The translations under genes were made by a program, and so were the position numbers. From positions 19,820,760-19,884,759 of the forward strand of contig OX344762.1 in assembly GCA_947034895.1 (NCBI GenBank): DNA of 64,000 nt, given 5' to 3'. Of this stretch, positions 1-12,790 are shown in pieces (the first letter of the stretch is position 1; every line of letters begins with the position of its first letter). The notes under the pieces were generated by a model. That model was not told the DNA's origin and made no database searches. It saw nothing but the letters and a program-made list of their open reading frames with translations. The DNA is from Rhytidiadelphus loreus (Eukaryota; Streptophyta; Bryopsida; Hypnales; Hylocomiaceae).

Positions 1-439
1 GTATCCGTATCTACATCTTGTATTATGTAGTCTGAAACTGTGTTTGTATCTTATAACCATATTCATATTTTGTATCTGTATTTTGTCTCCAAATTTGTAT
101 GGCTAGGATTGCATGTTTTACAAGCATCTATGTGGTTTGTTTTTTTCAAAAGATCAATGGCATTTTAGAGAGGGGGTTCTTGAACTTAGATCAACAGCTC
201 TTGATTTTTTCAAAGGAGGGGGGGGGGGAATTGAAATACAAACATCATGTTTTTATCTTCTAGGTACATAGTGATTGATGTGTTTTCTACATCTATCAAT
301 CATAGAGTATTCAAACAAGTTTTCATCCAAATTTCATGTAGTGAATTTAGTACAATGGTATTTAAATTGTAATGATGATTTTAAAGAAATGAAGACTTGA
401 ATTGCTACAAGATTAAAATACTATATGTTGGTTACTTTT

Positions 440-800
440 GTACATAATTAATTCCACATGAACAATGTCTAAAAGTTTGAGAAAATCCATAATAAATGTA
501 GAATTTTGGACGTAAGTTTGTTGAGTTCCCAGTTTGCAATTTCTTATGACATGTGCTGCCTATTTCTTGTTTCTCTTTCCAAAAGGAATGAAGTAAGTTT
601 GTTAAGTTCCTAGTTTGCAATCTATTGTGACATGTTTTTCTTCTTTTTTCTTTTACTTTTCCAAAAGAGAAAAGTTCATTTGTTGAATTCCGAGTTTGCA
701 ATCTATTGTACATAGCATGTCTTTTTTTTTTCTCTTTTTCTTTTTCAAAAGAATGAAGTAAATTTGTAGAGGTCTAAATTTTCTATCCAAGGTTGCAATC
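440..800. repeat. About 80 bp satellite, block 1
   Basis: Four degenerate copies of a unit of roughly 75-86 bp. Each unit has a 'gaagtaagtttgttga' part, a 'tttgcaatctattgtgacat' part, then a pyrimidine-rich stretch and 'ccaaaagag'. The same unit recurs at 4.5, 5.5-7.1, 8.4-8.7 and 13.9-15.2 kb. Short open frames in it are by-products of the repeat, not genes. Confidence 0.8.
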
Positions 801-1009
801 AAAATTTTATTTACTAATTGTATAAATTTTTTGTCTCATCACCAATAAGTGGGGTCACTTGGTATAGTTTGCCTTGTGCAGACACCAACTACCCACCAAA
901 TATTATATAAATATGTAAATATGTCATTTTTTGATTTGCATCTAGGGGCTCTCTTCAATGCCAAAAGGTTCCAAGCAACAACAAGAAAGTGATCATAAAA
1001 AGTTAAATT

Positions 1010-1935
1010 TAAATGGAACAAGCTCATTCTTTTTCAAAACAATCCCGATCATCAATTTTTTTCCCTTAAAAATCTAGCAAAGTTTAGCAAGTAGGAGATC
1101 AAGATGACAAGTGTTCAATCTTCCCCTTAGCCTTGTTAGGTCCTAATGAACAAGAAGGGAGTGATCATAAAAATTTAAATCTAAATGAAACAAGCTCATT
1201 CCTTTTTAAAACAATCCTGATCACCAATTTTTTCCCTTAAAATCTAGCAAAGTTTAGCAAGTAGGAGATCAAGATGACAAGTGCTCAATCCTCTTCTTTG
1301 CCTTCTTAGGTTCTAAGCAACAAGAAGGGAGTGATTTACCAAACAACCATTAAATCAAGACAAAAGAATTGGATTCCTTCAGGAAGTCTCACAGAAAGAC
1401 AATGATCAACTAATCAACAATTTGGTGTAACTAAGCTCATTCCTTACAAAAATAATCCCTATCAATCAAATATTTTCTTGTAAAATCTTAACAAGTTTGA
1501 TACCAATACATTAGGATAGAAGTGCAAGTACCTCCCCCACATAGACCTTGAGAAGATCCACAATGCAGCTAAACTCTTTCTACACATAATGATTCCTATC
1601 AATCAATTTTTTAATCTAAAATCTTAACAAGTCTATTGACCTACAAATCAAGAAGGAAGTACTAGTACCCTTCCATCAACCCCAAGATGACCCATGATGC
1701 TACAAAACAGTGATTAATCAAAATAAAATTTAGTGTGACAAAGATCATTAGATACAAAATAATCCTAATCAACAAATTTCTTTTTCTAAATTCTAAAGAA
1801 CTCTAACAACAGCACATCAAGAGGAAATTACTGGTATCCTTCCATTGACCTTCAAAAGACCTACTCTTCTATAGGATAGTGATCAATCAAAATGAAATTC
1901 AATTTGACGAAGCTCTTTCCATATAGAATTAATCC
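1010..1935. repeat. About 170 bp satellite, block 1
   Basis: Direct repeats carrying 'aagctcattc', then 'aaaataatcc', then 'aatctagcaaagtt' or a variant, then 'atcaagatgacaagt'. The 'caagctcatt' anchor lies near 1018, 1190, 1430, 1566, 1738 and 1909, giving a period close to 170 bp with one longer step. The block is cut off at about 1935 by a TIR element and resumes near 3190. Confidence 0.7.
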
Positions 1936-2845
1936 TTAAAGGACCAAACTGTGTTTTTTGACAACATAGCAATTTGGGGCAGTTCACTATGAATGGAATT
2001 TTTTTTTCCTTTAAAGTTTTCACATAATATGTACTTGAAGAGTAAGTTTAAGGCCCAACAATTCTCATAACTTCTGACTACGTGTTTCAAAAGTTGTTGT
2101 ATGATATGTGATTTTCAATGCTCGGTGGTTAGCCCAAAATTTCTTAAACAATCACTTTTTTCAAAAATAAAAATTTGAAATTGGTTCTCTAGATTTATAT
2201 ACACATAGAAATCTTTGAATCATTCCATTTTGATTTATGAGATGAAAGTTATGAGGTGTTCTAGTTTGTGGGTAATTATAGATTTTCTATTTTAAATTAT
2301 AGACTTTGGAGTCCTTTATTTAACTCAGTTTTTAATATTTTTTGAAAAAAATAAAATAATATGATTTAGATTGTTTATTACTATATAACAACCATTGGGA
2401 TTGGAAATTTTTAATTCCATAATTAAATTCTTAACAATTTAGTATATTGAATCATTCTCTATTTCTTTCTACTTATTATTTTTTTCCTATATGTTGTGCA
2501 ATTCCAAATGATCTAAATTTTTTCAAGAATGTATATAATTTGCCTTGAAAAAGGAATCCAAAGAGTAACAACCATTTTGGACATTTTTTCATACAAATGT
2601 GACCTTGTGAAGTGCAACTGTCCAATTTTCTACAGGGCCAAGAAAAGGATTTTTTTTCAATTCAAATGCTACTATCTTGCATTCTACATGGTGGAAATTT
2701 TTGAATTGTTTTCCACATATTCTCAAACTAGAGTACTACAAGATCCTAGAAATTACATGTGTCCAAAAATATTTTTCTTCTAAAATTTGGTACTTGTATT
2801 AGAAATGACAATTTTGGAGTGTTTTTGGTGAAAATATAAGGTAGA
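1935..2845 (-). mobile_element. Dispersed TIR element, copy A (inverted)
   Basis: About 910 bp. It begins 'taaaggaccaaactgtgtt', which is the reverse complement of the right end of the copy at 4.6-5.5 kb. It ends near 2845 with the reverse complement of that copy's left end ('ggtacttgtattagaaatg'). It interrupts the 170 bp satellite. I see no transposase reading frame, so it is presumably non-autonomous. Confidence 0.6.
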
Positions 2846-3189
2846 AGCACCCAAAACTGTCAATATAAGCAATTCAAAATAGTTGGAGACACTTTTTTCT
2901 AAAGATGATATTTTGTAATATTAGCAAGTGAAAATCATATGTATTTTAAAAAAACAGATTTTTTGGATATGGTATGTAATTTCTATGATTTTTCAAAGTG
3001 CCGGCTCCCTAGACCACTAAAACTGTCCCATAGGTGGACCCTGAACCAAAACCTGCAAAAATCAATAGTCAACAAATTAGAGTTAAATATGTGTCCTTCA
3101 AATGTGTCCTTCAAATGTGTCAGCGAATCATTTAATGGACACATCAACTAAAGTCTAGGGAGACAATTAAAGACACTCTATGGTATAGG

Positions 3190-3990
3190 AATAGGTACAT
3201 GAACGCTTTGGGATGCCTTCACCTTAGTCTTTGACCTTGAGGGGTTAATCCCTCTTCACCAAATTGTCTTTTCTAAAATCTAATTAAATTCACCAATCTA
3301 CACATCAAGACTAAAGGTTTGGTTTCCTCCATCACCTTCGAGAGGTTCCAAGCCGCAAGAAGACATTGATCAACAAAATTGAAATTTGGTCTAGCTAAGC
3401 TTGTTCCATACTAAATGAATTCCTATGAACCAAATTATTTTGTTTGAAATCTAAACAAGTCCAACAACTAGCAAATCAAGACTAAAGTTCTAGTTCCCTT
3501 CATTGGCTCTAGAGGTCCGGTGTTTTTTTTCCTGGCAATTTGGTGCAAAATTGCACCAAATTTTTTGACCTAGCACCAAGCCTATAGGAAATTTTTAGTA
3601 AAATTTTGGATGAAATCGTCACATTGTGAATGAAAATAGAATTATAGATACGTAGTATCACATTTTCTATCCAATACGTGGATGAATGTTGAAACTTAGA
3701 GCACCACCGTAACATTTAATATTGCCACTTCGCCACTTCATGGAAAATGAAAAAAAACCCTGAAGAGGTCCTAAGTTGCAAGAGAATAGTGATCAATGAA
3801 GATGAAATTTGATGCAACAAAGTACTTTTCATTTCAAATGAATCTCAATGAACCAAACTACCCAAGCAATTTGTGTATAAAAAAACTTGATATAATAATC
3901 TCACTCCTTTCTAAAATAATCTTTGTCAATCCAAATCTTGTATAAAAATTCAAACTCAGGTTGATGAAGCTTCTCCTATCCACTCCAAGA
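3190..3990. repeat. About 170 bp satellite, block 2
   Basis: Continuation of the satellite seen at 1.0-1.9 kb, with anchors such as 'gctaagcttgttcc' near 3392 and 'caacaaagtacttttc' near 3816. Copies are more diverged than in block 1. The array is interrupted at about 3521-3762 by an unrelated insert. Confidence 0.55.
3521..3762. mobile_element. Possible small TIR insert in satellite
   Basis: About 240 bp not related to the satellite on either side. Its ends read 'ggtgttttttttcctgg' and, on the other strand, 'cagggttttttttcat', a short imperfect inverted pair built around a T run. 'aggtcc' occurs next to both ends but belongs to the satellite unit, so I cannot call a target duplication. Could be a MITE or simply a diverged patch. 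Confidence 0.3.
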
Positions 3991-4592
3991 ACTCTATAAA
4001 TCAATAGTCATGTAATCAAACAAGCAAACATCCAAGTGGAACAAGCAAATTGAATTGAAGTCTAATCTTGAAAAACTCGAACCTAAACAATGGAGTTGGA
4101 GATTATACATTTAGCTTCATTCCTTTTTAGAACAAATATTGTAATTCAATGGAATATTTTATACAATCTTGTTCCCATCTCCATTTGTCTTTCAAAATTC
4201 ACATCAATTGAATTCTTCATATTCTAAACAATATTGAAAATTAGAATTAGAATTAGAATTTTACATAACCAAGACAATAGGTTTATGATAATAGGTCCAA
4301 AGTAATAGGTACCAAAATTTACTAAAAATAGTAAATTTAGACCAACATTTCTAAATGAAATCTTTTTTAGAAATATTATTGAATTTTTTTAATGTTTTTT
4401 CAAATTTTTGAGCTCCACGCTCACATATTTCCACTCAACACTCATACTAGGCTCATGCTCACACACTTACAAAATAGCACCACTAGTTTGTTATCTATTG
4501 TAATGTGATTCTCTTCTTTTTCCTTTCACTTTTCTACAAGAGTGAAGTTCATTTGTTGAGTTTTGAGTTTACAATCTATTGTGACATGTCTC

Positions 4593-5527
4593 TTAACCCT
4601 TAAAGGACCGTCACTATACTTTCTCCAAAAACGCTCTAAAACTGCCATTTCTAGTACAAGTACCAAAATTTTGAAAGAAAACCTTTTTTGACATATCTAA
4701 CCGTATGATCTTGTATTATATAGTATCAAAAACATGTGGTAAAAATTTCAGACATTTCCACCGGGTGGATTGCAAGATATAAGCATTCAAAATTTCAAAT
4801 TAACTAAAATCATTTTTTTGACCTTGCGAAAAGCAGGGCAGCTGCACTTCACAAGCTCACATTTCTATGAAAAAATGACCTAAATGGTGGTGCTTCTTTG
4901 GATTTGTTTTCCTAGACAAGTTGGCCACATGCTTGAAAAATTTCAGATCATTTGGAATAGTACAACATACAGGAAAAAAATAGTAAGTAGGTAGTAGTAG
5001 AGAATCATTAAAAATACTTAATTATTTACAATTTAAATATGGAATTGAAAATTTCCAATCCTAATGGTCTAAATGTTGTAATAATGTATCTACATCCTAC
5101 GATTTTATTTTTGTCCGAAAATATTAAAAATTAGGTAAGATAAAGGATTTCAAAGTTTATTTTAGAGTAGGAAATCCAAAACTCCCACAAACAAAAAATC
5201 CTCATAACTTTTGACTCATTGATCAAAATGGAATGATTAAAAGCTTTTTGTGTATATAAAACTCTAGAAAATCAATTCCAATTTTTTTTTTTTGAAAAAA
5301 GTGATTTTTTTAATCTGCCCAAACTGCCCAGTCACAAAAAAAATAACATATTAGGCTATAACTTTTGACTCGTATTTCCAAATGTCATGAAATTTGATGC
5401 ATATGAAAGATCTTCCTTGCCCCAACATTCTATTAAAATTTTAGCCCCAAATATGAAAATCTCCGTTCGTAGGTACCTGCCCAAAATTTCTATACAGCCA
5501 AAAAACACAGTCTGGTCCTTTAGGGGT
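4593..5527 (+). mobile_element. Dispersed TIR element, copy B (reference copy)
   Basis: About 935 bp, the cleanest copy. The left end is 'cccttaaaggacc' and the right end 'ggtcctttagggg', an inverted pair. It sits inside an 80 bp satellite unit: the satellite reads 'gacatgtctctt' before it and continues 'ttctctttttc' after it. There is no transposase frame. The AT-rich interior shares blocks with copies near 1.9, 30.5, 41.5 and 50.3 kb. Confidence 0.7.
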
Positions 5528-7090
5528 GAATTTTCTCTTTTTCTTTACCAAAAGAGTGAAGTAAGTTTGTTGAGGTCCAAATCCACTAATTGTGTGATGT
5601 CATTTTTTTCTCCATCCCCTTCCCTCAAATGAAGTAAATTGTTAACTTTTGAATTTGCAATCTATTGTGACATGTTTCTTTTCATTTTTATTTTTTTTGT
5701 CATGAGAGTGATCGAAGTAAGATTGTTGACTTCCAAGTTTACAATCTATTTTGACATGCATTGGTTGTTTTCTCCATCATATTCCCAAAAAGTGAAGTAA
5801 GTTTCTTGAATTCTAAGCTTGCAATCTATTACAACATGTGTCATTTTTTTTTTCTTTCTCCTTTCCAAAAGAGTGAAGTAAGTTTGTTAAATTCCAAATT
5901 TGTAATCTATTGTGAAATGTCTCTTTCATTTATTTATTTTCACCACAAAATAAAGTCAATTTATTGACTTTGGAGTTTGCAATCTAATGTGAAATTTCAT
6001 TTATTTATTTTTTCTCTTTCCTAAAGGAGTAAAGTGAATTTGTTGACTTTCAAGTTTACATTTTATTGTAACATGTCTTTCTTCTTTTTTCTTTCTTTTT
6101 TGCAAAAGAAAAAAGTAAATTTTTTGAATTTCAAGTTTGCAATCTATGGTCTATTGTGATATGACTCTTTCAATTTATTCCTCCTTCCCAAAAGATTGAA
6201 TAAAATATATTTACTTTCAATTTTGCAATCAATTGAGACATGTCTCTCTTCTTTCTTCTTTCTCTTTCTCAAAAGAGTGAAGTAAGGTTGTTGAATTTTG
6301 AGTTTGCAACCTATAATGACGAATCTCTTTCATTTTTTTCTTTCTCTTTTCCAAAAGAGTGTAGTGAATTTCTTGACTTCTAAGCTAGCAAACTATTGTG
6401 ACATGTCTCTCTTTTTCTTTCCTTCTTTTTCCAAAAAGAGTGAAGTAAGTTTCTTGAATTTAGAGCTTGCAATCTATTATGACATTTTTCAGGGTTTTTT
6501 TTTTTTTTTTTTTTTTTTCCAATAAGTAAAGTAAGTTTCTTGAATTTTAAGTTTTAATTGCAATATGTCTCTTTCATTTTACTTTTCTCTTTTCCAAAGA
6601 GTGAAGTATATTAGTTAACTTCTAGGTTTGTAATTTATATGTGACATGTCATTAATTTTTTCCATTCTCTTTTCCAAAGACTGAAGTCAATTTCTTTACT
6701 TCAAAGTTTTCAATCTATTGTGACATATGTGAGTTCTTTTTTCTTTCTTTTCTCCAAAAGAGTGAAGTAAATTTCTCAAATTTTGAGCTTGCATTCTAAT
6801 ATGACATGTGTTAGTTGTTGTTTTTCTTTCCTTTTTTCTATTGAGTGAAGTATGTTTGTTAAATTCATTGTTTGCAATATTTTGTGATATGATGACACTT
6901 TCATTTTTTTCCCCCAAATGAGTGAAGTTAATTTGTTAACTTCCAAGTCTTCCAAGTTTGCAATCTATTATGACATGTCATTTATTTTTTATTTATTTAT
7001 TCCAAAAAAGTGAAGTTAATTTATTGATTTTTGAATTTGCAATCTATTGTGACATGTCATCTATTTTTATTTTTATTTCCCTCAAAATTG
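5528..7090. repeat. About 80 bp satellite, block 2
   Basis: About nineteen tandem units of 75-86 bp of the family described at 440-800. Each carries the 'tttgcaatctattgtgacat' core followed by a C/T-rich run of variable length, including a long T run near 6495-6519. One more unit lies left of copy B at about 4490-4592, so the block was once continuous across that insertion. Confidence 0.85.
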
Positions 7091-8400
7091 AAGTGTAGAT
7101 TTAGGGTAATTTATAAATTTGGAAAACTACCTAATAGTATATTAATTCCTTCCTAGAAAAATTTCAAATTGAAGGAAGTAAGAACGAGTCAATTTCTACT
7201 CCAACTAGGCAAGCATAACTTTAAGATTCAAAATAGATATCCTCACCAACAAGGCCTAATTACAAAGCTACACTCCCCTCTTATAGATTACAAAGGTGAG
7301 CATAATGTATCTTTTGATATTGACTCTTTTTACTTCTTCCAATTTGGAATATTTTTTACCAATTAGTTCATTTTCTTTCAACAATATCTTATACATGATA
7401 GCTTCCAATTTGGTCTCATATCTTCACAACAACTTGGTAGGTATACTCCTCATTGTCTAGGCTTGCATCAAATGCTACCGACTTGGATTTAATTCCTATC
7501 TTTTTCTCTTCTAGATATTTCAAATTTCACTTGCTACTTGCTCAGTTTGATAAACATCTTACAATTTACACTCAATAGAAAATTTCACCTAATATTTCCA
7601 CCTCATCACGTTTGCTTCTTATACTTGAACATTCCTATTTGGTATATAATTTCATCACAATTCACTCTTAGCTTATACTGATTTATTCATTCAATCATTC
7701 AACAACAATCACACATTCCAGACTTAACATGCTAACTAAATACAACTACATAAAACATATTCAATAATCCAATTTGCACGCAAAATCATAGGATATTGAC
7801 TCTCATTCAATCCATCCATTAACAACTCCAATTGGGCTAATGCTTTTACAATTCATCAATATACAACGATTACCACAACTACAACAACACACACACAACA
7901 AATTTACAACAATCAACATATGCAATTCACTAAGTCTAATAATTCCAATGAGGTGCACAGTCAAACCATGCAAACAAATTCCATCTTTGAATAAAAACTA
8001 CCACACATTCACACAACCATCATCACACACAATCATAGCATAACACATCCAATTAGGCAACTTTGCATTAATTATATTAAATGCAAGAGAATTAAAAGAA
8101 AACAACCAACTTGGCTAGACTTACTCGCTATCTCTCAATAGTAGGTGCCAAAAACCAAATTGGAAGACACTTAAATACCTTGTTGACACCCATTCAGATC
8201 CAACTATGAAGCTTGAATAAACATTTTTTTCCATTTTAGTTCATGAGACAACCGAATTGGAGCTAACCAACACTCACTAAGACTTAAATTCCAATTTGGC
8301 ACCAATGAATTAGCCTACTTCACAACCAATAGGCTAAAATGATCCTTTTGTACCCCAAAATTGCCAATCAAAATTTACCAAAAAAAAACAAATTAAAAAG
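7091..8400. other. AT-rich DNA without recognisable gene
   Basis: About 1.3 kb of AT-rich sequence rich in 'caattaggc' and 'tccaatttgg' motifs and 'acaacaacac' runs. The open frames are short and have no recognisable product. I see no repeat structure beyond low complexity. Confidence 0.5.
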
Positions 8401-8404
8401 TCCA

Positions 8405-8660
8405 TATTTTATATGAAGTAAATTTTTTTTAGTTTGCAATCTATTGTGACATGTCTCTTTCATTTTTTTTCTTTTCCAAAAGAGTGAAGTGAACTTTTTG
8501 ACTTCTAAGTTTACAATCTAAAGTGAAATGTCTTAGTCTCTTTTATTTTATTTTATTTTTCCAAAAAAGAGTGAAGTTGGTTTGTTGAGTTCCAAGCTTG
8601 CAATCTATTATTGCATGTATTAGTTCTATTTTATTTATTTTTCCTAGAAGAGTGAAGGGA
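8405..8660. repeat. About 80 bp satellite, block 3
   Basis: Three units of the same satellite, with 'tttgcaatctattgtgacat' at about 8433 and diverged cores near 8510 and 8598. It is separated from block 2 by 1.3 kb of unrelated AT-rich DNA. Confidence 0.7.
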
Positions 8661-10428
8661 GTTATTCCCTTTGTTCCAACTCCCAAAATGATCTTCTTGT
8701 TAGATACAATTCTCTACATTAAGGTTGAAAATAACATTTAAAAAAAATTGTTTTGATTTGTAAGTAGAATATGATGCACTCCTACTATCCTAAAAATTTC
8801 AATTTTGAATAAAATTTTAAAATATAGTTGTGGTGCATTGAAAAGTGGGATTTTTAGTCCATTTTAATGGACCATTGTTGGGCAATCATTTCTGCAACTT
8901 CTGGCATAGTGTGTTCTTCCTCCTATCTTCCCATGTTGGCAATATCCATGGCATACTCCAGTGGGTTATTGCTACTTTTTGGATGTACTTAAACCTCACG
9001 TACCTATTGAATCAACTAAAACTTTCTAAAATAAACTAAGTTCTGAAATACTTTTTGCAATTGTAGAAAGTTAAGCCTCTCTATGCTAGCCATTAGGCAA
9101 CTATAACTTCAAAGCTTCTATGTTCAGGGTCCATCCACATTGCGCCAAAAACTTTGAATTTCAGCTAAGATAGTAGCTATAGGAAAATTCAATGGCTCTA
9201 CAAAAATTCATAGAATGCACAATGGCTAAATACATTTCTTGATTTCTAGTGCCATGTATTCCTGATATTCTCAAAAAGTGTAGACTCTTTGTCCCATGTC
9301 CCTGTGAGCTCCCAATTTGTTACTTGGGACTTATAGTTTTCTTTTTTTTAGATTATTTCATTAAAGTCATAATATTACTCAAAAAGCCCCCAAAAGGGTG
9401 TGGAACCAAAATAGGCATGTTACATGCCAGTATAGCCTTTGGTCATAAATAAACTTTTATCCTTAGAATACCCACCAAACCTACTTGTATATAGGTTAGA
9501 ACCACGAAAAGGGAGAATCAACAAGCTTGTAGGGAATTTATCCGAAATAGACTAAAATCCAGTGCATGTGGCCATGCTTGGCTAAATTGGTCCCAAGAGA
9601 GATAGAGAGATCTTTACATAAGTTTGCAAAGATAGGTTCTAGTTTTCTCATCCTATCGACGCAATATTAGGAACCCCAATTGTTAGCATGCAAGTGTCAC
9701 TTTTTCAAAGACATGCCAAACAAAGGAATCTACGGCCGCCGGATGGTGCTCTAGGATTGAAAGTATGTCAAAAAGTCAATAGCAAAATCCATTCGCCAAG
9801 ATTCTCTTGCATGTGGAAGATTTTCTAATTGCCGATAATTCAAGGAAGGCTGATTTTACCTTTCTACTAACTGTGTGCAAGACTGATACAAGACTTTGCG
9901 CATCCCTTGGGGAATTCCATAAGAGGTTCCTTAAGAAGTTTCGGAATTTTCTAACTTGCAGAGATACCTTTTCTAGACGGTCAACTATTTAAACCCACGA
10001 GCAAAAATTCATAAGAAATTATCAAGTTACGGTAAGATCTAATTAAAAATTAATTTAGCTTCTTTTATGTTAATAATGCACCCTGACAAGTTTTGAAGTA
10101 TTCTAATAGTGGGAGGCAGCCGAGTCACCAATATTCCTCCAAATATCAAATGCGGCGAGACTTTTGTGGAATTGACCGGTGTCCTAGGAGCACATGAAGT
10201 CAGAACAAAGTCATCAAGGAGTCTTTACTTACTCCCTAGATCCCTCTCGACAACCCTAGCTAGTCGCCCTAAACCTTGAAAGTTAGATTTTTACCATTTT
10301 ACTAATCCTAGTTGGCGTTGGTTGTCGATGAGTTTTTTGCAAGAGAAATAGGGGATTGGAAGTTCTATGAGCCAAAAATGTCCTTCTAAATCCAATGGTG
10401 CAATCCGTTTGCGATTTGGAGTTGCACT
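8661..10428. other. No gene recognised
   Basis: About 1.8 kb of mixed sequence. Open frames of 61-68 codons at 8845, 9249 and 9807 do not resemble any family I know and lack splice-consistent neighbours. It may contain old transposon debris, but I cannot assign it. Confidence 0.4.
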
Positions 10429-11359
10429 CACTAGAAGAAAAACACGTCCGGCACAACCAACTACTATGCAACTAGTGCCCTATGCAACTGTCATGCAACT
10501 AGTTTCTTCTCTATTTGCACCAAATCTAATGTAGTTGTTTTGTGTCATTGTTTTACAACATTCATTCATTGTTTTAGTTGCAAAGTAGTCATTTTGTAAT
10601 TGCAAAAAAAGACTAGGAAACAACTAGTGTCCTATGCAACTATTATGCAACTATAAAATGACCATAGTTGTTTCCTAGTTGTACACTAGTTGTTTCTTAG
10701 TTGCACTCTAGTTGTTTCCTAGTTGCTTTCAAAGTTCATTCCCATTCGTGTTATATCAATTGACCCATATCAATTGTAAAGAGTACCATTAGATTGAACA
10801 TATAAGACTTGTAAGTTGTTATAGTCTTATGTAATGAATTCTTTTGATAGAATTCTAAGATTTCTATAATTTGTGGGTTCCTATAATTTGTAGATTTTGT
10901 ATATAAGAATTTTAAAAATAATTAAAATTCAAGAAATTTTATAATCTAGGAAGAAGGTAGATCTGAAATTTTGAAATCTAGGAAGAGGGTAGATTTGAAA
11001 TTTTGAAATCTACAAAAAGGATAGATTTGAAATTCAAAAATCTAAGAAAAAGGTAGTTCTGAAATTCTAAAATCTAGAAAGGAGGTAGATCTGAAAATTT
11101 GAAATCTACAAATCATTGAGATTTATATTTTAAAATTTACAAATCTACAAGTTGCAAGCAAGTTGCAAACAAGTTGCACACAAGGATGAAGTTCTTTGTA
11201 TGGTATCGGATGACAAAAAACCTTGCAACTAGACTGCAACTAATGCGACTTGTCCACTGCAACTACGGACTCTACATTGTCACCTAGTTGCAAATGTCCT
11301 ATGCAACTACAAAATGAGTTGCATACTGTAGTTGCAAAACCCCTCATTTTCTTCTAGTG
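10429..11359. mobile_element. Non-autonomous CACTA-type element, 931 bp
   Basis: The left end is CACTAGAAGAAAA and the right end is its complement TTTTCTTCTAGTG, flanked by a 3 bp ACT duplication (10426-10428 and 11360-11362). The CACTA terminus and 3 bp target duplication are the hallmarks of the CACTA (En/Spm, CMC) superfamily. The interior carries repeated 'ctagttgt'/'gcaactag' motifs, likely subterminal binding repeats, and an AT-rich centre of direct repeats around 'gaaggtagatctgaaat'. No transposase is present, so it would need one supplied in trans. Confidence 0.8.
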
Positions 11360-12009
11360 ACTCCAAAAGTTAGAGTTTAGGACCACCGTAAAAACCCTAA
11401 TACGGTGAAAATCCTAAAAGATAAGGATGAAAATCTAAAGTGATAGGATTACTTAGGTTAGAAAGAGGGAGGGAGAGTGCCCCGGAAGAGTATAAAAGGG
11501 CATCCTTCTTCTTCTCAAAACACCCCCATTTGTATTTATTTGGGTCCGTTGGGTCCACTTTATGTCCAATTTTTTGGCCTTTTGGCTAAGAAACCTTAAC
11601 GGCATTTTTGGGACACCTTTTTGGCTCCATTGTTTGTGTTTTTCAAGCTCTTGAAGGTCCCTTCTAAGCTTATATGTATTGAATTACCTTGGCTCTAAGT
11701 TCTCTTGCTCTCAAGTCTCTTGATGTCAAGTATTGTTTCTAATTTAAGCCTTGGTGGTGGGAGGTTGAGGTGGTTTAACTTTCCTAACCTCAAGGTTGTG
11801 GGGTGTCAAGTCCTTGTGGTCCTCTTATCTTGTACTAACCCTAGAGTTGCCTTCCACCGTACCTTGGCGATGCTGCTTTGGAGGGCCTCTAGCTTTGAAC
11901 TTAAGTTGTGAGTCTTGTACTAACCTTCTTCCTAACTCAAATTCCATGCATGCCTTGAGTGTGTGTTAGCCACCCCCTTTGTTCTAACCTCATCCATATT
12001 GCACCAGTC

Positions 12010-12790
12010 CCCATAGAGATGGCAGAGCTTTGAACCTCCCTTTTTTTCTGACTAAGACTTAGATTGTGTGTTAAGAATCCATTAGACAACGGAGCTTTGA
12101 ACCTCTAGAGGGCCAAGAGTCTTAGATTTGGTGTTAAATCCAAATTGATGGCGGAGCCTTGAACCCACCTACCGGTTAACTCAAAAGTTTAGTTTCCAAA
12201 ATGTGTTGGAAACAAACCAAAGTTTAGCATCCAAAATAGAATAAACCAAGTCCCGTTTAGGTGTCAAAGTTCCAACCTTTATCAAGTTTCCTTTAGGTGT
12301 CAAAATTCCAACCTTTATCAAGTTCCGTTTAAGTGTCAAGTCCCAAGCTCTACCAAGTTTCAACCCTTAAAAAATTCTCGCTTGATCAAGTCTTGGTAGG
12401 GGGTAAGCCCACTTTTTAATTTTAAGTTAGTTAAATTTTGGGGCCAGCTTAGGAGATACCTAGACCCAGCTCGGGGCCGCCTGGACCTACCTTGGGGGCT
12501 ACTTGGACCCAACTCAGGGTTGTCTAGATCGAGCTTGGGGGCCGCCTAGATCCAACTCAGGGTAAAGAGCCCATGTATGACCAAGGCGGGGAGAAGAGCC
12601 CGGGTATGATCAAGGCAAGGAGAAGAACCTGGTGCGACCAAAACGGGGAGCAAAGTCAAATACGAACCAATTCGGGGACTACCTAGAGCTAGCTCAGAGG
12701 TTTTGCCTAAAGCTCAGCTCGGGGATTTGTTTAGAGCCCAACTCGGGGGTCCTTCTGGAGCCATCTTGAGGCCGTTTGGAGCCTAGTTAG
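12010..12790. repeat. Cluster of short direct repeats
   Basis: Three successive small repeat families. 'ggagctttgaacc' recurs about every 70 bp at 12.02-12.17 kb. A roughly 45 bp unit with 'aggtgtcaa' and 'ccaacctttatcaagtt' lies at 12.24-12.36 kb. A GC-richer, about 35 bp imperfect unit of the type 'cagctcggggccgcctgg' runs from 12.44 to 12.79 kb. It could be part of a degraded LTR element, but no LTR or coding motif is visible. Confidence 0.5.
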
